Source: JBLKSS01 sp047607725
Lineage (GTDB): Bacteria; Pseudomonadota; Gammaproteobacteria; Enterobacterales; Enterobacteriaceae
Length of the DNA: 8,494 bases
Direction of reading: 5' to 3'
Assembly: GCF_047607725.1 (NCBI RefSeq)
Contig: NZ_JBLKSS010000169.1
Location: forward strand, 1-8,494
The translations under genes were made by a program, and so were the position numbers. The notes beneath the pieces are model-generated. The model saw only the letters and a program-made list of their open reading frames with translations, ran no database searches and was not told where the DNA came from. Positions 1 through 6,357 of this stretch are shown piece after piece (position 1 is the stretch's first letter; every line of letters starts with the position of its first letter).

Positions 1-141
1 AGCACAGGAAAAATAGACTAAAACCGAGTCAGAAGATGAGCGAACACGTGATCGAATATCACTGGAATGGGTGATCGGAAAATATCGGAATAACTGATCG
101 GATGTCGCCGGAACAGATGATCGGATACGTCGGAATCTGCA
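1..141. mobile_element. Partial IS end, IS21-like, with tandem terminal repeats
   Basis: Four copies of a degenerate unit follow each other: TGATCG at 49, 72, 95 and 118 (exactly 23 bp apart), each followed 15 or 14 bases later by GGAAT or GGAAC (64, 87, 110, 132). Multiple terminal repeats bound by the transposase are a known feature of IS21-family ends, and such elements end in CA; the CA at 140-141 is the likely outer edge. The element would extend to the left out of the window. No istA or istB sequence can be recognised in bases 1-48, and the reading frame beginning at base 1 is stopped at 19-21. The family assignment rests on repeat architecture only. Confidence 0.55.
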
Positions 142-237
142 AGCTTTCAGCTTTCAGGACGCCACCCGGCGTATCAGTATGGCTGATGCCGACACCGCAG
201 GCCCGCCGCAAGCGTCGGCAGTATCCCGCTATCGATG
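142..237. other. Non-coding spacer between IS end and grcA terminator
   Basis: No gene is visible here. Directly beside the IS end is a 7-bp tandem duplication (GCTTTCA at 143-149 and 150-156). An imperfect hairpin lies at 167-191 (CGGC-GT-ATCAG / CTGAT-GCCG), and an inverted repeat TGCCGAC (187-193) / GTCGGCA (214-220) overlaps it. These could be structured remnants of the grcA 3' region or of an earlier insertion; neither has a T-tract that would make it a terminator. Confidence 0.4.
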
Positions 238-261
238 AAAAAAAAGGGGCCTAAGGCCCCC
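238..261 (-). terminator. Rho-independent terminator of grcA
   Basis: GGGGCC (246-251) and GGCCCC (255-260) form a perfect 6-bp GC stem with a TAA loop. Read on the minus strand the stem is followed by eight T residues (A-run at 238-245 on the plus strand). On the plus strand no T-run follows, so it terminates minus-strand transcription. It lies about 85 bases after the grcA stop codon, with no gene in between, so it most likely ends the grcA transcript. Confidence 0.85.
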
Positions 262-344
262 TTATGCGGGTAAAAGCAGCGCAATTCTACCATCACTACC
301 GCCGGCGGCCAGCATGGCCCCGTTATGCGCGTGACAAGCGGAGA

Positions 345-728
345 TTACATATTTTCGGTGAAAGTACGGGTAATAACATCCCGCTGCTGCTCAGGTGTGA
401 GCGAATTGAAACGCACCGCATAGCCCGACACGCGGATAGTCAGCTGCGGGTATTTTTCCGGGTTCGCCACGGCGACTTCCAGCGTCTCGCGGCTCAGCAC
501 GTTGACATTCAGATGCTGCCCGCCTTCAACCCGCACCACTTCCTTCTGCTCAAACGGAATTTCGCGGTAATCGAATTTACCCAGCTCCTGCAGGGGAACC
601 ACTTGGTCGTCGGCGTAACCGGCAACGGCGGCCAGGCAGCGGGCTTGATGGTTAGCGTCATCTAGCAACCAGAAAGAGTTTACCAGCGCTTTGTTTTCAG
701 CCTCGGTTATTTGTGTTCCGATAATCAT
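345..728 (-). CDS. grcA: Autonomous glycyl radical cofactor GrcA (YfiD)
   Basis: A 127-residue protein, the same length as E. coli GrcA. The family acts as a spare part: it replaces the C-terminal glycyl-radical segment of pyruvate formate-lyase after oxygen cleaves that enzyme, restoring anaerobic formate and acetyl-CoA production. The diagnostic radical loop RVSGYAVRF is at residues 99-107 with the radical glycine at 102, followed by the conserved NSLTPEQQRDVITRTF segment. VEGGQHLNVNVL (67-78) is also conserved. The N-terminal third is more divergent, as usual in the family. The start is supported by a GGAGG ribosome-binding site (plus-strand CCTCC at 734-738) five bases before the ATG. It is divergent from ung and has its own promoter and terminator, so it is a single-gene unit. 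No pfl gene is in the window. Confidence 0.97.
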   Translation of the reverse strand: MIIGTQITEAENKALVNSFWLLDDANHQARCLAAVAGYADDQVVPLQELGKFDYREIPFEQKEVVRVEGGQHLNVNVLSRETLEVAVANPEKYPQLTIRVSGYAVRFNSLTPEQQRDVITRTFTENM

Positions 729-825
729 TGATGCCTCCGTGGTAGGGGTGCCATACGGCGTCCAGACGCAGGCCGTTCAACATTTAGCCTACCTGGACAT
801 TTGGTAAAACCAATTTTTAAAACTG

Positions 826-831
826 ATTATA
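826..831 (-). promoter_or_regulatory. grcA promoter, -10 box
   Basis: The minus strand reads a perfect TATAAT here, about 97 bases before the grcA start codon. A transcription start near 819-820 is expected. No good -35 hexamer is present at the proper spacing; instead an FNR site sits there, the usual layout of a class II activated promoter. Confidence 0.75.
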
Positions 832-855
832 CACCCGCCAACCGGGCTCGATACT

Positions 856-869
856 TTGATTTAAATCAA
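856..869 (-). promoter_or_regulatory. FNR-binding site (proximal), grcA promoter
   Basis: TTGATTTAAATCAA is a perfect match to the FNR consensus TTGAT-N4-ATCAA. Its centre (862.5) lies about 42 bases upstream of the start predicted from the TATAAT, close to the -40.5 position described for E. coli yfiD. This is expected to activate grcA when oxygen is absent. Confidence 0.85.
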
Positions 870-907
870 TGTCTGTCGGAAAGTGGTGGCATTATTGGGC
901 AAACTTA

Positions 908-921
908 TTAATTTAGGTCAA
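908..921 (-). promoter_or_regulatory. Second, weaker FNR-like site upstream of grcA
   Basis: TTAATTTAGGTCAA matches 8 of the 10 defined FNR consensus bases. Its centre (914.5) is 52 bases upstream of the proximal site; in E. coli yfiD the two FNR sites are centred at -40.5 and -93.5, 53 bases apart, and the distal one down-modulates expression. The matching spacing supports a real site. It lies in the shared grcA/ung spacer, so an effect on ung cannot be excluded. Confidence 0.6.
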
Positions 922-1046
922 TTTAAAATAGCCGCTGAACGCCACCGGCGGGGCAAATTTTCCCTCTGCCGCCAGCGGGAAAACGTTTAACCCACGGAGA
1001 GAAAACGTTAAGCTTAGCCCATGTCGTCACTATCATGGAGCGTATC

Positions 1047-1730
1047 ATGACGCAAATGCTCACCTGGCGCGATGCTCTCGTGCAGGAAAAAACCCTGCCC
1101 TACTTTCAGGAAACTCTGGCCTTTGTCGCCAGGGAACGCGCGGCGGGAATTACCGTCTATCCCCCGGCCAAGGATGTATTTAATGCCTTCCGTTTCACGG
1201 AATTGAATGCGGTGAAAGTGGTGATCCTCGGCCAAGATCCCTATCATGGCCCCAATCAGGCCCATGGCCTTTCATTTTCCGTCAAGCCAGGCGTTCCCGC
1301 CCCGCCCTCCTTAGTCAATATCTATAAAGAGCTGGCCAGCGACATTCCCGGCTTTGTCATACCCAAACATGGCTGTCTGCAAAGCTGGGCGCAACAAGGG
1401 ATAATGTTGCTCAATACGGTGCTGACGGTGGAAGCGGGAAAAGCCCATTCCCACGCCAGTCTGGGTTGGGAAACGTTTACGGATAAGGTCATTAAGGTAC
1501 TCAACACGCACCGTGAAGGGATTGTGTTTTTACTGTGGGGGTCCCATGCTCAGAAAAAAGGCACGATTATCGACCCCCAGCGCCACCATGTGCTTAAAGC
1601 GCCGCACCCCTCGCCCCTGTCCGCACATCGCGGCTTTCTCGGCTGCCACCATTTCTCCCAGGCCAATGCCCTGCTGACGCGCCAAGGCCAAACCCCTATC
1701 GACTGGACGCCAACGCTACCGGCCGCCTAA
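1047..1730 (+). CDS. ung: Uracil-DNA glycosylase Ung (family 1)
   Basis: Removes uracil from DNA as the first step of base-excision repair. With this start the protein has 227 residues (E. coli 229) and the key residues fall on the E. coli numbers: GQDPYHG (62-68) with catalytic Asp64, the LLNTVLTV strand (121-128) with the uracil-binding Asn123, and HPSPLSAHRGF (187-197) with His187 and the DNA-intercalating Leu191. An in-frame ATG at 1035 would add four residues but has no ribosome-binding site, and the TGGAG at 1036-1040 overlapping it sits six bases before the ATG at 1047, so 1047 is preferred. All catalytic motifs are intact, so the enzyme should be active. It is divergent from grcA, as in E. 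coli; no convincing terminator follows. Confidence 0.97.
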   Translation: MTQMLTWRDALVQEKTLPYFQETLAFVARERAAGITVYPPAKDVFNAFRFTELNAVKVVILGQDPYHGPNQAHGLSFSVKPGVPAPPSLVNIYKELASDIPGFVIPKHGCLQSWAQQGIMLLNTVLTVEAGKAHSHASLGWETFTDKVIKVLNTHREGIVFLLWGSHAQKKGTIIDPQRHHVLKAPHPSPLSAHRGFLGCHHFSQANALLTRQGQTPIDWTPTLPAA

Positions 1731-2045
1731 CGGCGGATAAAGCACAGCTTAGAGGGAACCGAGAAAACGGCGGATCGATCCTGGTGCGCATGTTATTGGG
1801 TAAGCAGAGGGGATAAAGTACCGTGCAGGCGCAACGGCGCCGGCGCGTGGGTAACCCCGTGCAGAAGGGGCAACGGAATCAGCGCGCGGCGGCCATGGGC
1901 CGCAACAGCGCAAACGGTAACACGTTTTCGCCGTGGTTGAAAACGCTATCGCCGGCATGTAGCCACGCGGGAGATAGCGTGCTTCGCCCGTTTTTCACCA
2001 GCGGCGTAGGCTCTCACGCCGCACGCGGCGGCGGGAGAAAAGATA
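1731..2045. other. Non-coding, repeat-rich junction between ung and grpE
   Basis: I see no credible gene in these 315 bases; the short open frames crossing it have no family features. It does contain structure: an imperfect direct repeat (CCGTGCAG at 1821 and 1857, each followed by GCAACGG at 1831 and 1870), a hairpin GTTTTC/GAAAAC (1924-1929 / 1939-1944), an inverted repeat ACGCTATC/GATAGCGT (1943-1950 / 1973-1980) and a hairpin GCGGCGT/ACGCCGC near 2004-2025. None has a T-tract. The two genes on either side are separated by many genes in E. coli, so this is probably a rearrangement or deletion joint filled with remnants. Confidence 0.5.
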
Positions 2046-2636
2046 TCAGCTCTTTGCTTTCGATACCGCCACCATGGCGGGGCGGATAAGTCGACCGTTG
2101 AGGGTGTAGCCTTTTTGCATAACCATCATCACTTGATTGGGCTCGTGTTCGTCGGACTCCAGCATGGTCATAGCCTGATGCACTTCGGGATTAAACGGCA
2201 CGTGCGTGTCACCCACCACATCAAGACCGAACTTGCGGACGGCATCCAGCAATGATTTGAGCGTCAGCTCGATGCCTTCGATAGTGGACGCCAGCTCGCT
2301 ATTGGTTTTATCCGACATGTCCAGCGCGCGCTCCAGGTTATCGATAACCGGCAACAGTTCACCGGCAAAACGTTCCAGGGCAAATTTATGCGCCTTCTCG
2401 ACATCCTGTTCGCTGCGGCGGCGCACGTTTTCCATTTCCGCCTTGGCGCGCAGCACGTTATCGCGCTCGCGCTGTTGCGCCTGGGACAGCGCGGCCTCCA
2501 GTTCGGCAATACGCTCATCTCGCGGATCCACGACGTCAACCGTCTCAGACATCGCTTCCGCCTGCTGCCCTTGCTCCATTTCACTCTCTTGTGAGACTTG
2601 CTCGTCAGGGGTGTTCTGTTCTTTACTACTAATCAT
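2046..2636 (-). CDS. grpE: GrpE, nucleotide exchange factor of DnaK
   Basis: Cytoplasmic co-chaperone that releases ADP from DnaK and resets the DnaK-DnaJ cycle; its helices also act as a thermosensor. The 196 residues match E. coli (197). The acidic, low-complexity N-terminus (about 1-38) is followed by a long helical dimerisation region (about 40-135, including ELEAALSQAQQRERDNVLRA and AEMENVRRRSEQDVEKAHKFALE), then the beta domain that contacts DnaK (about 137-196), with the family signature VHQAMTM (152-158) and VMQKGYTLNGRLIRPAMVAV (172-191). Gly121 in EGIELTLKSLLD corresponds to the E. coli Gly122 region needed for DnaK binding. A GGAG ribosome-binding site (plus-strand CTCC 2644-2647) precedes the ATG by seven bases. 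It is divergent from nadK, as in E. coli. Confidence 0.97.
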   Translation of the reverse strand: MISSKEQNTPDEQVSQESEMEQGQQAEAMSETVDVVDPRDERIAELEAALSQAQQRERDNVLRAKAEMENVRRRSEQDVEKAHKFALERFAGELLPVIDNLERALDMSDKTNSELASTIEGIELTLKSLLDAVRKFGLDVVGDTHVPFNPEVHQAMTMLESDEHEPNQVMMVMQKGYTLNGRLIRPAMVAVSKAKS

Positions 2637-2678
2637 GAGTTTTCTCCGCGGTTCAGCATTATTCTCGCTAGTCCGATT

Positions 2679-2707
2679 ATTATGGGGATGAATAGCGGGG
2701 ATTCAAG
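2679..2707 (-). promoter_or_regulatory. Sigma-32 (heat-shock) promoter of grpE
   Basis: The minus strand reads CTTGAAT (-35, at 2701-2707), a 13-bp spacer, then CCCCATAAT (-10, at 2679-2687). This matches the RpoH consensus CTTGAAA-N(11-16)-CCCCATNT almost perfectly. Transcription would start near 2672-2674, about 37 bases before the grpE ATG. Heat-shock control of grpE is known in E. coli. Confidence 0.88.
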
Positions 2708-2757
2708 GGATGACGCATAATGAAGCTTGCAAAAATACGCCGGGGATCAGCAATCAA

Positions 2758-3636
2758 ATGATTACCACTTTTCACACTATCGGCATCGTCGGCCATCCGC
2801 GTCACCCCAATGCGCTGGCCACGCATGAAACGCTTTACCACTGGCTGAACGATAAAGGGTATCACGTCATCATGGAACATCAGATCGCCCGCGATCTGGC
2901 GCTGGATCAGGCCATAACCGGTAGTTTGGCCGATATTGGCCAGCAAGCCGATCTGGCGATCGTGGTGGGCGGCGATGGCAACATGCTGGGCGCGGCGCGC
3001 ATCTTGACACGTTATGATATCAAGGTCATTGGTGTCAACCGTGGGAATCTTGGTTTTCTGACCGACCTCGATCCCGACTCGGCGCTTGCGCAATTATCCG
3101 ACGTGCTGGCGGGGCACTATCGCAGTGAAAAACGCTTTTTGCTGGAAGCCCAGGTCTGCCGGGGTGATGTCTGCGGCCGGCTGAGCAGCGCCATTAACGA
3201 GGTGGTACTGCATCCCGGCAAAGTGGCGCATATGATTGAGTTCGAAGTCTATATTGATGATACCTTCGCGTTTTCCCAGCGCTCCGATGGTCTTATTATC
3301 GCTACGCCGACCGGCTCCACGGCGTATTCCCTCTCCGCCGGCGGGCCGATACTGACGCCGCTGGTGGACGCCATCGCGCTGGTGCCGATGTTCCCACATA
3401 CCCTCTCCTCTCGGCCGTTGGTCATTAACGGCGGCAGTACGATACGGCTGAAGTTTTCCCAACTCACGCCGGATCTCGAAATTAGCTGCGACAGTCAGAT
3501 AGCCTTGCCTATCCAGGAGGGAGAGGAAATTTTCATCCGCCGCAGCGACTACTATCTCGATTTGATTCATCCTAACGATTATAACTATTTCAATACGTTA
3601 AGCAGCAAACTTGGCTGGTCGAAAAAATTATTCTAA
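2758..3636 (+). CDS. nadK: NAD kinase NadK
   Basis: Phosphorylates NAD+ with ATP to make NADP+, the only route to NADP in most bacteria. From this ATG the protein is 292 residues, exactly the E. coli length, and the N-terminus (IGIVGHPRHP) aligns from residue 8. Motifs: GGDGNMLGAAR (71-81) with the catalytic Asp73, NRGNLGFLTD (94-103), NEVVLHP (147-153), and the glycine-rich TPTGSTAYSLSAGGP (183-197). The C-terminus LGWSKKLF is conserved. An in-frame ATG at 2710 would add 16 residues but overlaps the grpE heat-shock promoter and has no family support. The ribosome-binding site for 2758 is weak (GGGGATC about 12 bases upstream). It appears fully functional. Confidence 0.96.
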   Translation: MITTFHTIGIVGHPRHPNALATHETLYHWLNDKGYHVIMEHQIARDLALDQAITGSLADIGQQADLAIVVGGDGNMLGAARILTRYDIKVIGVNRGNLGFLTDLDPDSALAQLSDVLAGHYRSEKRFLLEAQVCRGDVCGRLSSAINEVVLHPGKVAHMIEFEVYIDDTFAFSQRSDGLIIATPTGSTAYSLSAGGPILTPLVDAIALVPMFPHTLSSRPLVINGGSTIRLKFSQLTPDLEISCDSQIALPIQEGEEIFIRRSDYYLDLIHPNDYNYFNTLSSKLGWSKKLF

Positions 3637-3653
3637 ATTTTCGCCAGCGCATA

Positions 3654-3697
3654 TTTACTGTATAAAAAACCAGTTTATACTGTGGTTAATCACAGCG
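3654..3697 (+). promoter_or_regulatory. recN promoter with two LexA (SOS) boxes
   Basis: Two sites fit the LexA pattern CTG-N10-CAG: TACTGTATAAAAAACCAGTT (3656-3675) and TACTGTGGTTAATCACAGCG (3678-3697). They overlap a plausible promoter, TTTACT (3654-3659), 16-bp spacer, TATACT (3676-3681). The first box is nearly identical to one I recall from E. coli recN. Tight LexA repression and strong induction after DNA damage are expected. Confidence 0.88.
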
Positions 3698-3723
3698 GTG
3701 TATTTATATATAGGAAGGCAACT

Positions 3724-5082
3724 ATGCTGGCTCAACTGACCATTGCCAATTTCGCCATCGTGCATGCGTTAACGATTGATTTTCAGTCGGGAATGAGCGT
3801 GATAACCGGTGAGACCGGCGCGGGGAAATCCATTGCGATCGATGCGCTCGGTCTGTGTCTGGGCGGCCGTTCCGAGGCCAGCATGGTGCGGCCCGACGCC
3901 GCGAGGGCGGACATCTGCGCGCGTTTTTTACTTAACGATACCCCCTTGGCCGCCCGCTGGCTGGCGGATAATGCGCTTGATAACGGCAATGAATGTTTGA
4001 TGCGCCGCGTGGTGCGCCAGGACGGCCGCTCACGCGGCTTTATTAACGGTACGCCGGTGCCGCTCTCACAATTGCGTGAGCTGGGCCAGTACCTGATTCA
4101 AATTCACGGCCAGCATGCCCACCAGCTGATGCTGCGTCCCGATCACCAAAAGCGCCTGCTTGACGCCTACGCGGGCGAAAAAGACCTTCAGCTGGCCATG
4201 GCGGCCGCCTACCGCCAGTGGCACCAGAGCTGCCTGGATCTGGCCAGCCTGCGCCAGCAGGCCGCCGAACGCGACGCCAGACGCGAGCTGCTGCAGTATC
4301 AATTGAAAGAGTTGAACGACTTCGCGCCGGTTGCGGAGGAGTATGAGCAGATCGATCAGGAATATAAGCGACTGGCTAACAGCGGACAGTTGATAACCGC
4401 AACCCAGCAAACATTGGAGTTGCTGAGCGAAGGCGAAGAGGCCAATTTACTGAGTCAGCTGCACACCGCCAGGCATGTGATGAGCGAACTGGTCACGTTG
4501 GATCCCTCCTTGTCCGAGGTGATGGCGCTGCTGGAAGACGCTGCGATTCAGCTCACCGAAGCCAGCAATGAATTGCGCCATTACGTCGACCGCATCGATC
4601 TTGATCCCGGACGCCTCCATGAACTGGAGCAGCGTCTGTCTCGGCAAATCAGCCTGGCACGTAAGCACCATGTACAGCCGCTGGCGAAAGTGGCCTCCGG
4701 CGGCGAGCTGTCCCGCATCGCGCTGGCGATACAGGTCATTACCGCCCGTAAAATGGACACGCCTGTGCTAATCTTTGACGAAGTGGACGTGGGCATCAGC
4801 GGGCCGACGGCCGCCATAGTGGGCAAGATGTTGCGTCAGCTCGGCGAGTCCACCCAGGTCATGTGCGTGACGCATTTACCACAGGTGGCCGGTTTCGGAC
4901 ATCATCACTTTTTCGTCAGCAAAAATACCGACGGCAGCGCCACACAAACCCAAATGCAGGCGCTGGATAAAAAAGCCCGCCTGCAGGAGCTGGCGCGCCT
5001 GCTGGGCGGCAGCGAAGTCACTAAAAATACGCTGGCGAACGCTAGGGAGCTGCTCAACTTTTTTCTCATCCTGCGGTCATAG
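3724..5082 (+). CDS. recN: DNA repair protein RecN with large internal in-frame deletion (possible pseudogene)
   Basis: RecN is an SMC-like ATPase that acts at double-strand breaks. The ATG at 3724 follows an AGGAAGG ribosome-binding site (3712-3718) and gives MLAQLTI, as in E. coli. Walker A GETGAGKS (29-36), ABC signature VASGGELSR (323-331) and Walker B VLIFDEVD (348-355) are intact. The protein is only 452 residues against 553 in E. coli: after LARKHHVQP (311-319) it jumps directly to LAKVASGG, skipping about 107 residues that in E. coli form the returning half of the coiled coil and beta strands of the C-terminal head. The frame is kept. The C-terminus also ends in an unusual hydrophobic tail, NFFLILRS, instead of a short end after ELL. 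Both ATPase halves remain, but the antiparallel coiled coil cannot fold normally, so I expect loss or strong change of function. The upstream SOS control is intact. Confidence 0.93.
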   Translation: MLAQLTIANFAIVHALTIDFQSGMSVITGETGAGKSIAIDALGLCLGGRSEASMVRPDAARADICARFLLNDTPLAARWLADNALDNGNECLMRRVVRQDGRSRGFINGTPVPLSQLRELGQYLIQIHGQHAHQLMLRPDHQKRLLDAYAGEKDLQLAMAAAYRQWHQSCLDLASLRQQAAERDARRELLQYQLKELNDFAPVAEEYEQIDQEYKRLANSGQLITATQQTLELLSEGEEANLLSQLHTARHVMSELVTLDPSLSEVMALLEDAAIQLTEASNELRHYVDRIDLDPGRLHELEQRLSRQISLARKHHVQPLAKVASGGELSRIALAIQVITARKMDTPVLIFDEVDVGISGPTAAIVGKMLRQLGESTQVMCVTHLPQVAGFGHHHFFVSKNTDGSATQTQMQALDKKARLQELARLLGGSEVTKNTLANARELLNFFLILRS

Positions 5083-5160
5083 ATGGGCCTTGCAGAGGTT
5101 CCCAACGCCGGCAAGGTCTATTATCATCGGCATCCTATGCCCAAAAGGAATGTGATTATT

Positions 5161-5514
5161 ATGAGCTGTAAGACGTTGACTGCCGCTGCTGTCGTTATGC
5201 TGATGTTTACCGCCGGTTGCTCCGTGTTCGAGAGAGTGGTTTATCGTCCCGACATCAATCAGGGCAATTATCTGACCGCAGCTGACGTCGCCAAAATCCA
5301 CACCGGCATGACCAAGCAGCAGGTAGCCTATACCCTTGGCACCTCAATGATGAAAGATCTGTTCGGCTCGAATACCTGGTATTACATTTTCCGCCGCGAA
5401 CCGGGCCATGAATCCGTCACGCAGCAAACGCTGACGCTGACCTTTAACAGTAGCGATATCCTGACCCATATCGACAACAAACCGACGCTGGAAGGTTCCA
5501 GCACCAGCCAATAA
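5161..5514 (+). CDS. bamE: Outer-membrane assembly lipoprotein BamE (SmpA)
   Basis: Small lipoprotein of the BAM complex, which inserts beta-barrel proteins into the outer membrane; BamE helps BamA and BamD interact. The 117 residues start with a lipoprotein signal peptide: MSCK, hydrophobic stretch, and lipobox TAGC with the lipidated cysteine at 20, followed by Ser, consistent with outer-membrane sorting. The SmpA/OmlA fold follows: ERVVYRPDINQGNYLT (24-39), GMTKQQVAYTLG (49-60), TWYYIFRR (72-79) and TQQTLTLTFN (88-97). The ATG at 5161 is chosen because it matches the E. coli start MRCKTLTAAA; AAGGAA at 5145-5150 is the ribosome-binding site. Upstream in-frame ATGs (5083, 5137) would place extra charged residues before the signal. 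It lies 78 bases after recN on the same strand. The C-terminus is slightly longer than in E. coli (113). Confidence 0.96.
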   Translation: MSCKTLTAAAVVMLMFTAGCSVFERVVYRPDINQGNYLTAADVAKIHTGMTKQQVAYTLGTSMMKDLFGSNTWYYIFRREPGHESVTQQTLTLTFNSSDILTHIDNKPTLEGSSTSQ

Positions 5515-5613
5515 GTGGTGTGTTTTTAGCCGGCAACAGAGCGGCAAGACGGGTGACCTGTAGGGCGCTAGGGATCGCCTGTCGTTGCGCAGGCGGGAAA
5601 AAGCGGCGGCGGG

Positions 5614-5898
5614 TTATTTCCGCGTGCGGTCCGCGCGCTGACGGCGCAGCTCCTTGGGATCGATGAGCAACGGCCGGTAGATTTCCACCCGGTCCCCGTT
5701 ACTGAGTTTATCTTCCCGTTTGGCGGGCCGGCTGAAGATACCGACTTTATTAACGTCGAGATCGATGTCCTGCCGTAGCGCCAGTAGACCGGAGGCACGA
5801 ATCGCCTGCTCCAGGGTACTCCCCTGCCGGAGCACCAGCTGCCGCAGGTATTGGCGCTCCGGCAGGGCATAAACCACCTCGACCCGGATGTCAGGCAT
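5614..5898 (-). CDS. rnfH: RnfH family ubiquitin-like protein
   Basis: A 94-residue protein of the RnfH family (beta-grasp, ubiquitin-like; E. coli 96 residues). Its biochemical role is not settled; it is named for a link to rnf electron-transport genes in other bacteria but in enterics it pairs with ratA. Conserved parts: VEVVYALPERQYL (6-18), AIRASGLL (32-39), NKVGIFSRPAK (50-60), NGDRVEIYRPL (67-77) and PKELRRQRA (81-89). The start is set by family alignment and the AGAGGT ribosome-binding site inside the end of ratA. It overlaps the ratA stop by 8 bp (ATGCCTGA), so translation is probably coupled. A hairpin CGCCTG/CAGGCG at 5576-5595 lies downstream but has no T-tract. Confidence 0.94.
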   Translation of the reverse strand: MPDIRVEVVYALPERQYLRQLVLRQGSTLEQAIRASGLLALRQDIDLDVNKVGIFSRPAKREDKLSNGDRVEIYRPLLIDPKELRRQRADRTRK

Positions 5899-6325
5899 GG
5901 TAAACCTCTTTTGCCCGGCGGGTGAACGCCATGACCATGCTGTTCGCCATTTCCTTGAAAATGCGCCCAAACGCCAGTTCGATAAGTTTGTTTTTGAATT
6001 CAAAATCGAGATGAAACTCGACCTTGCTGGCCTCTTCGCTGAGCGGAATGAAACGCCAATCGCCGGCAAAAGAGCTGAAAGGGCCTTCTACCAAACGCAT
6101 CACAATATTTTGATTTTCAGTGATAACATTACGGGTGGTAAATGATTTACTGATGCCCGCTTTGGATACATTCATTTCAGCGGTCAATTCGCTGCCGTTC
6201 TGCTCAAGCACCCGGCTGGCGCTACACCCAGGAATAAATTCGGGATAAGCGCTGATATCATTAACCAAGGCGAACATTTGCTCCGCGCTATAAGGAACCA
6301 GCGCGGAGCGCGTAATATGAGGCAT
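5891..6325 (-). CDS. ratA: RatA, START/COQ10-like domain protein
   Basis: A 144-residue single-domain protein of the polyketide cyclase/START superfamily, close to E. coli RatA (YfjG). E. coli RatA was reported to bind 50S subunits and block 70S assembly, acting as a toxin, but that role is debated and the fold also resembles the lipid-binding COQ10 family. Conserved stretches: SALVPYSAEQMFALVNDI (7-24), YPEFIPGC (27-34), VSKAGISKSFTTRN (53-66) and EFHLDFEFKNKLIELAFGRIF (103-123). AGGAA (plus-strand TTCCT 6331-6335) supports the start, whose MPHITRSALVP fits the family. It is the first gene of the ratA-rnfH pair and divergent from smpB. RnfH is not a typical antitoxin, despite its position. 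Confidence 0.94.
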   Translation of the reverse strand: MPHITRSALVPYSAEQMFALVNDISAYPEFIPGCSASRVLEQNGSELTAEMNVSKAGISKSFTTRNVITENQNIVMRLVEGPFSSFAGDWRFIPLSEEASKVEFHLDFEFKNKLIELAFGRIFKEMANSMVMAFTRRAKEVYHA

Positions 6326-6357
6326 AATCTTTCCTGTCTTTATCGATTCACCTTAAT

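Noticed and set aside
264..665. 133-codon open frame on the plus strand
   Set aside because: It is the antisense shadow of grcA and overlaps its terminator; the translation has no family character.
1749..1958. 69-codon open frame on the minus strand after ung
   Set aside because: Composition rich in Arg, Ala, Pro and Cys with no recognisable motif; not supported by neighbours.
1823..2089. 88-codon open frame on the plus strand between ung and grpE
   Set aside because: Low-complexity Arg/Gly/Ala composition, no ribosome-binding site, runs into the end of grpE. Explained by high GC content.
5090..5124. Promoter for bamE (TTGCAG ... TATTAT)
   Set aside because: The spacer of 23 bp is too long for sigma-70; no better pair was found.
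5576..5595. Terminator between bamE and rnfH
   Set aside because: The hairpin CGCCTG/CAGGCG is not followed by a T-tract on either strand at the right place.
5891..6325. ratA-rnfH as a toxin-antitoxin system
   Set aside because: Operon layout invites this, but RnfH has not been shown to neutralise RatA and both are conserved core genes of enterics.
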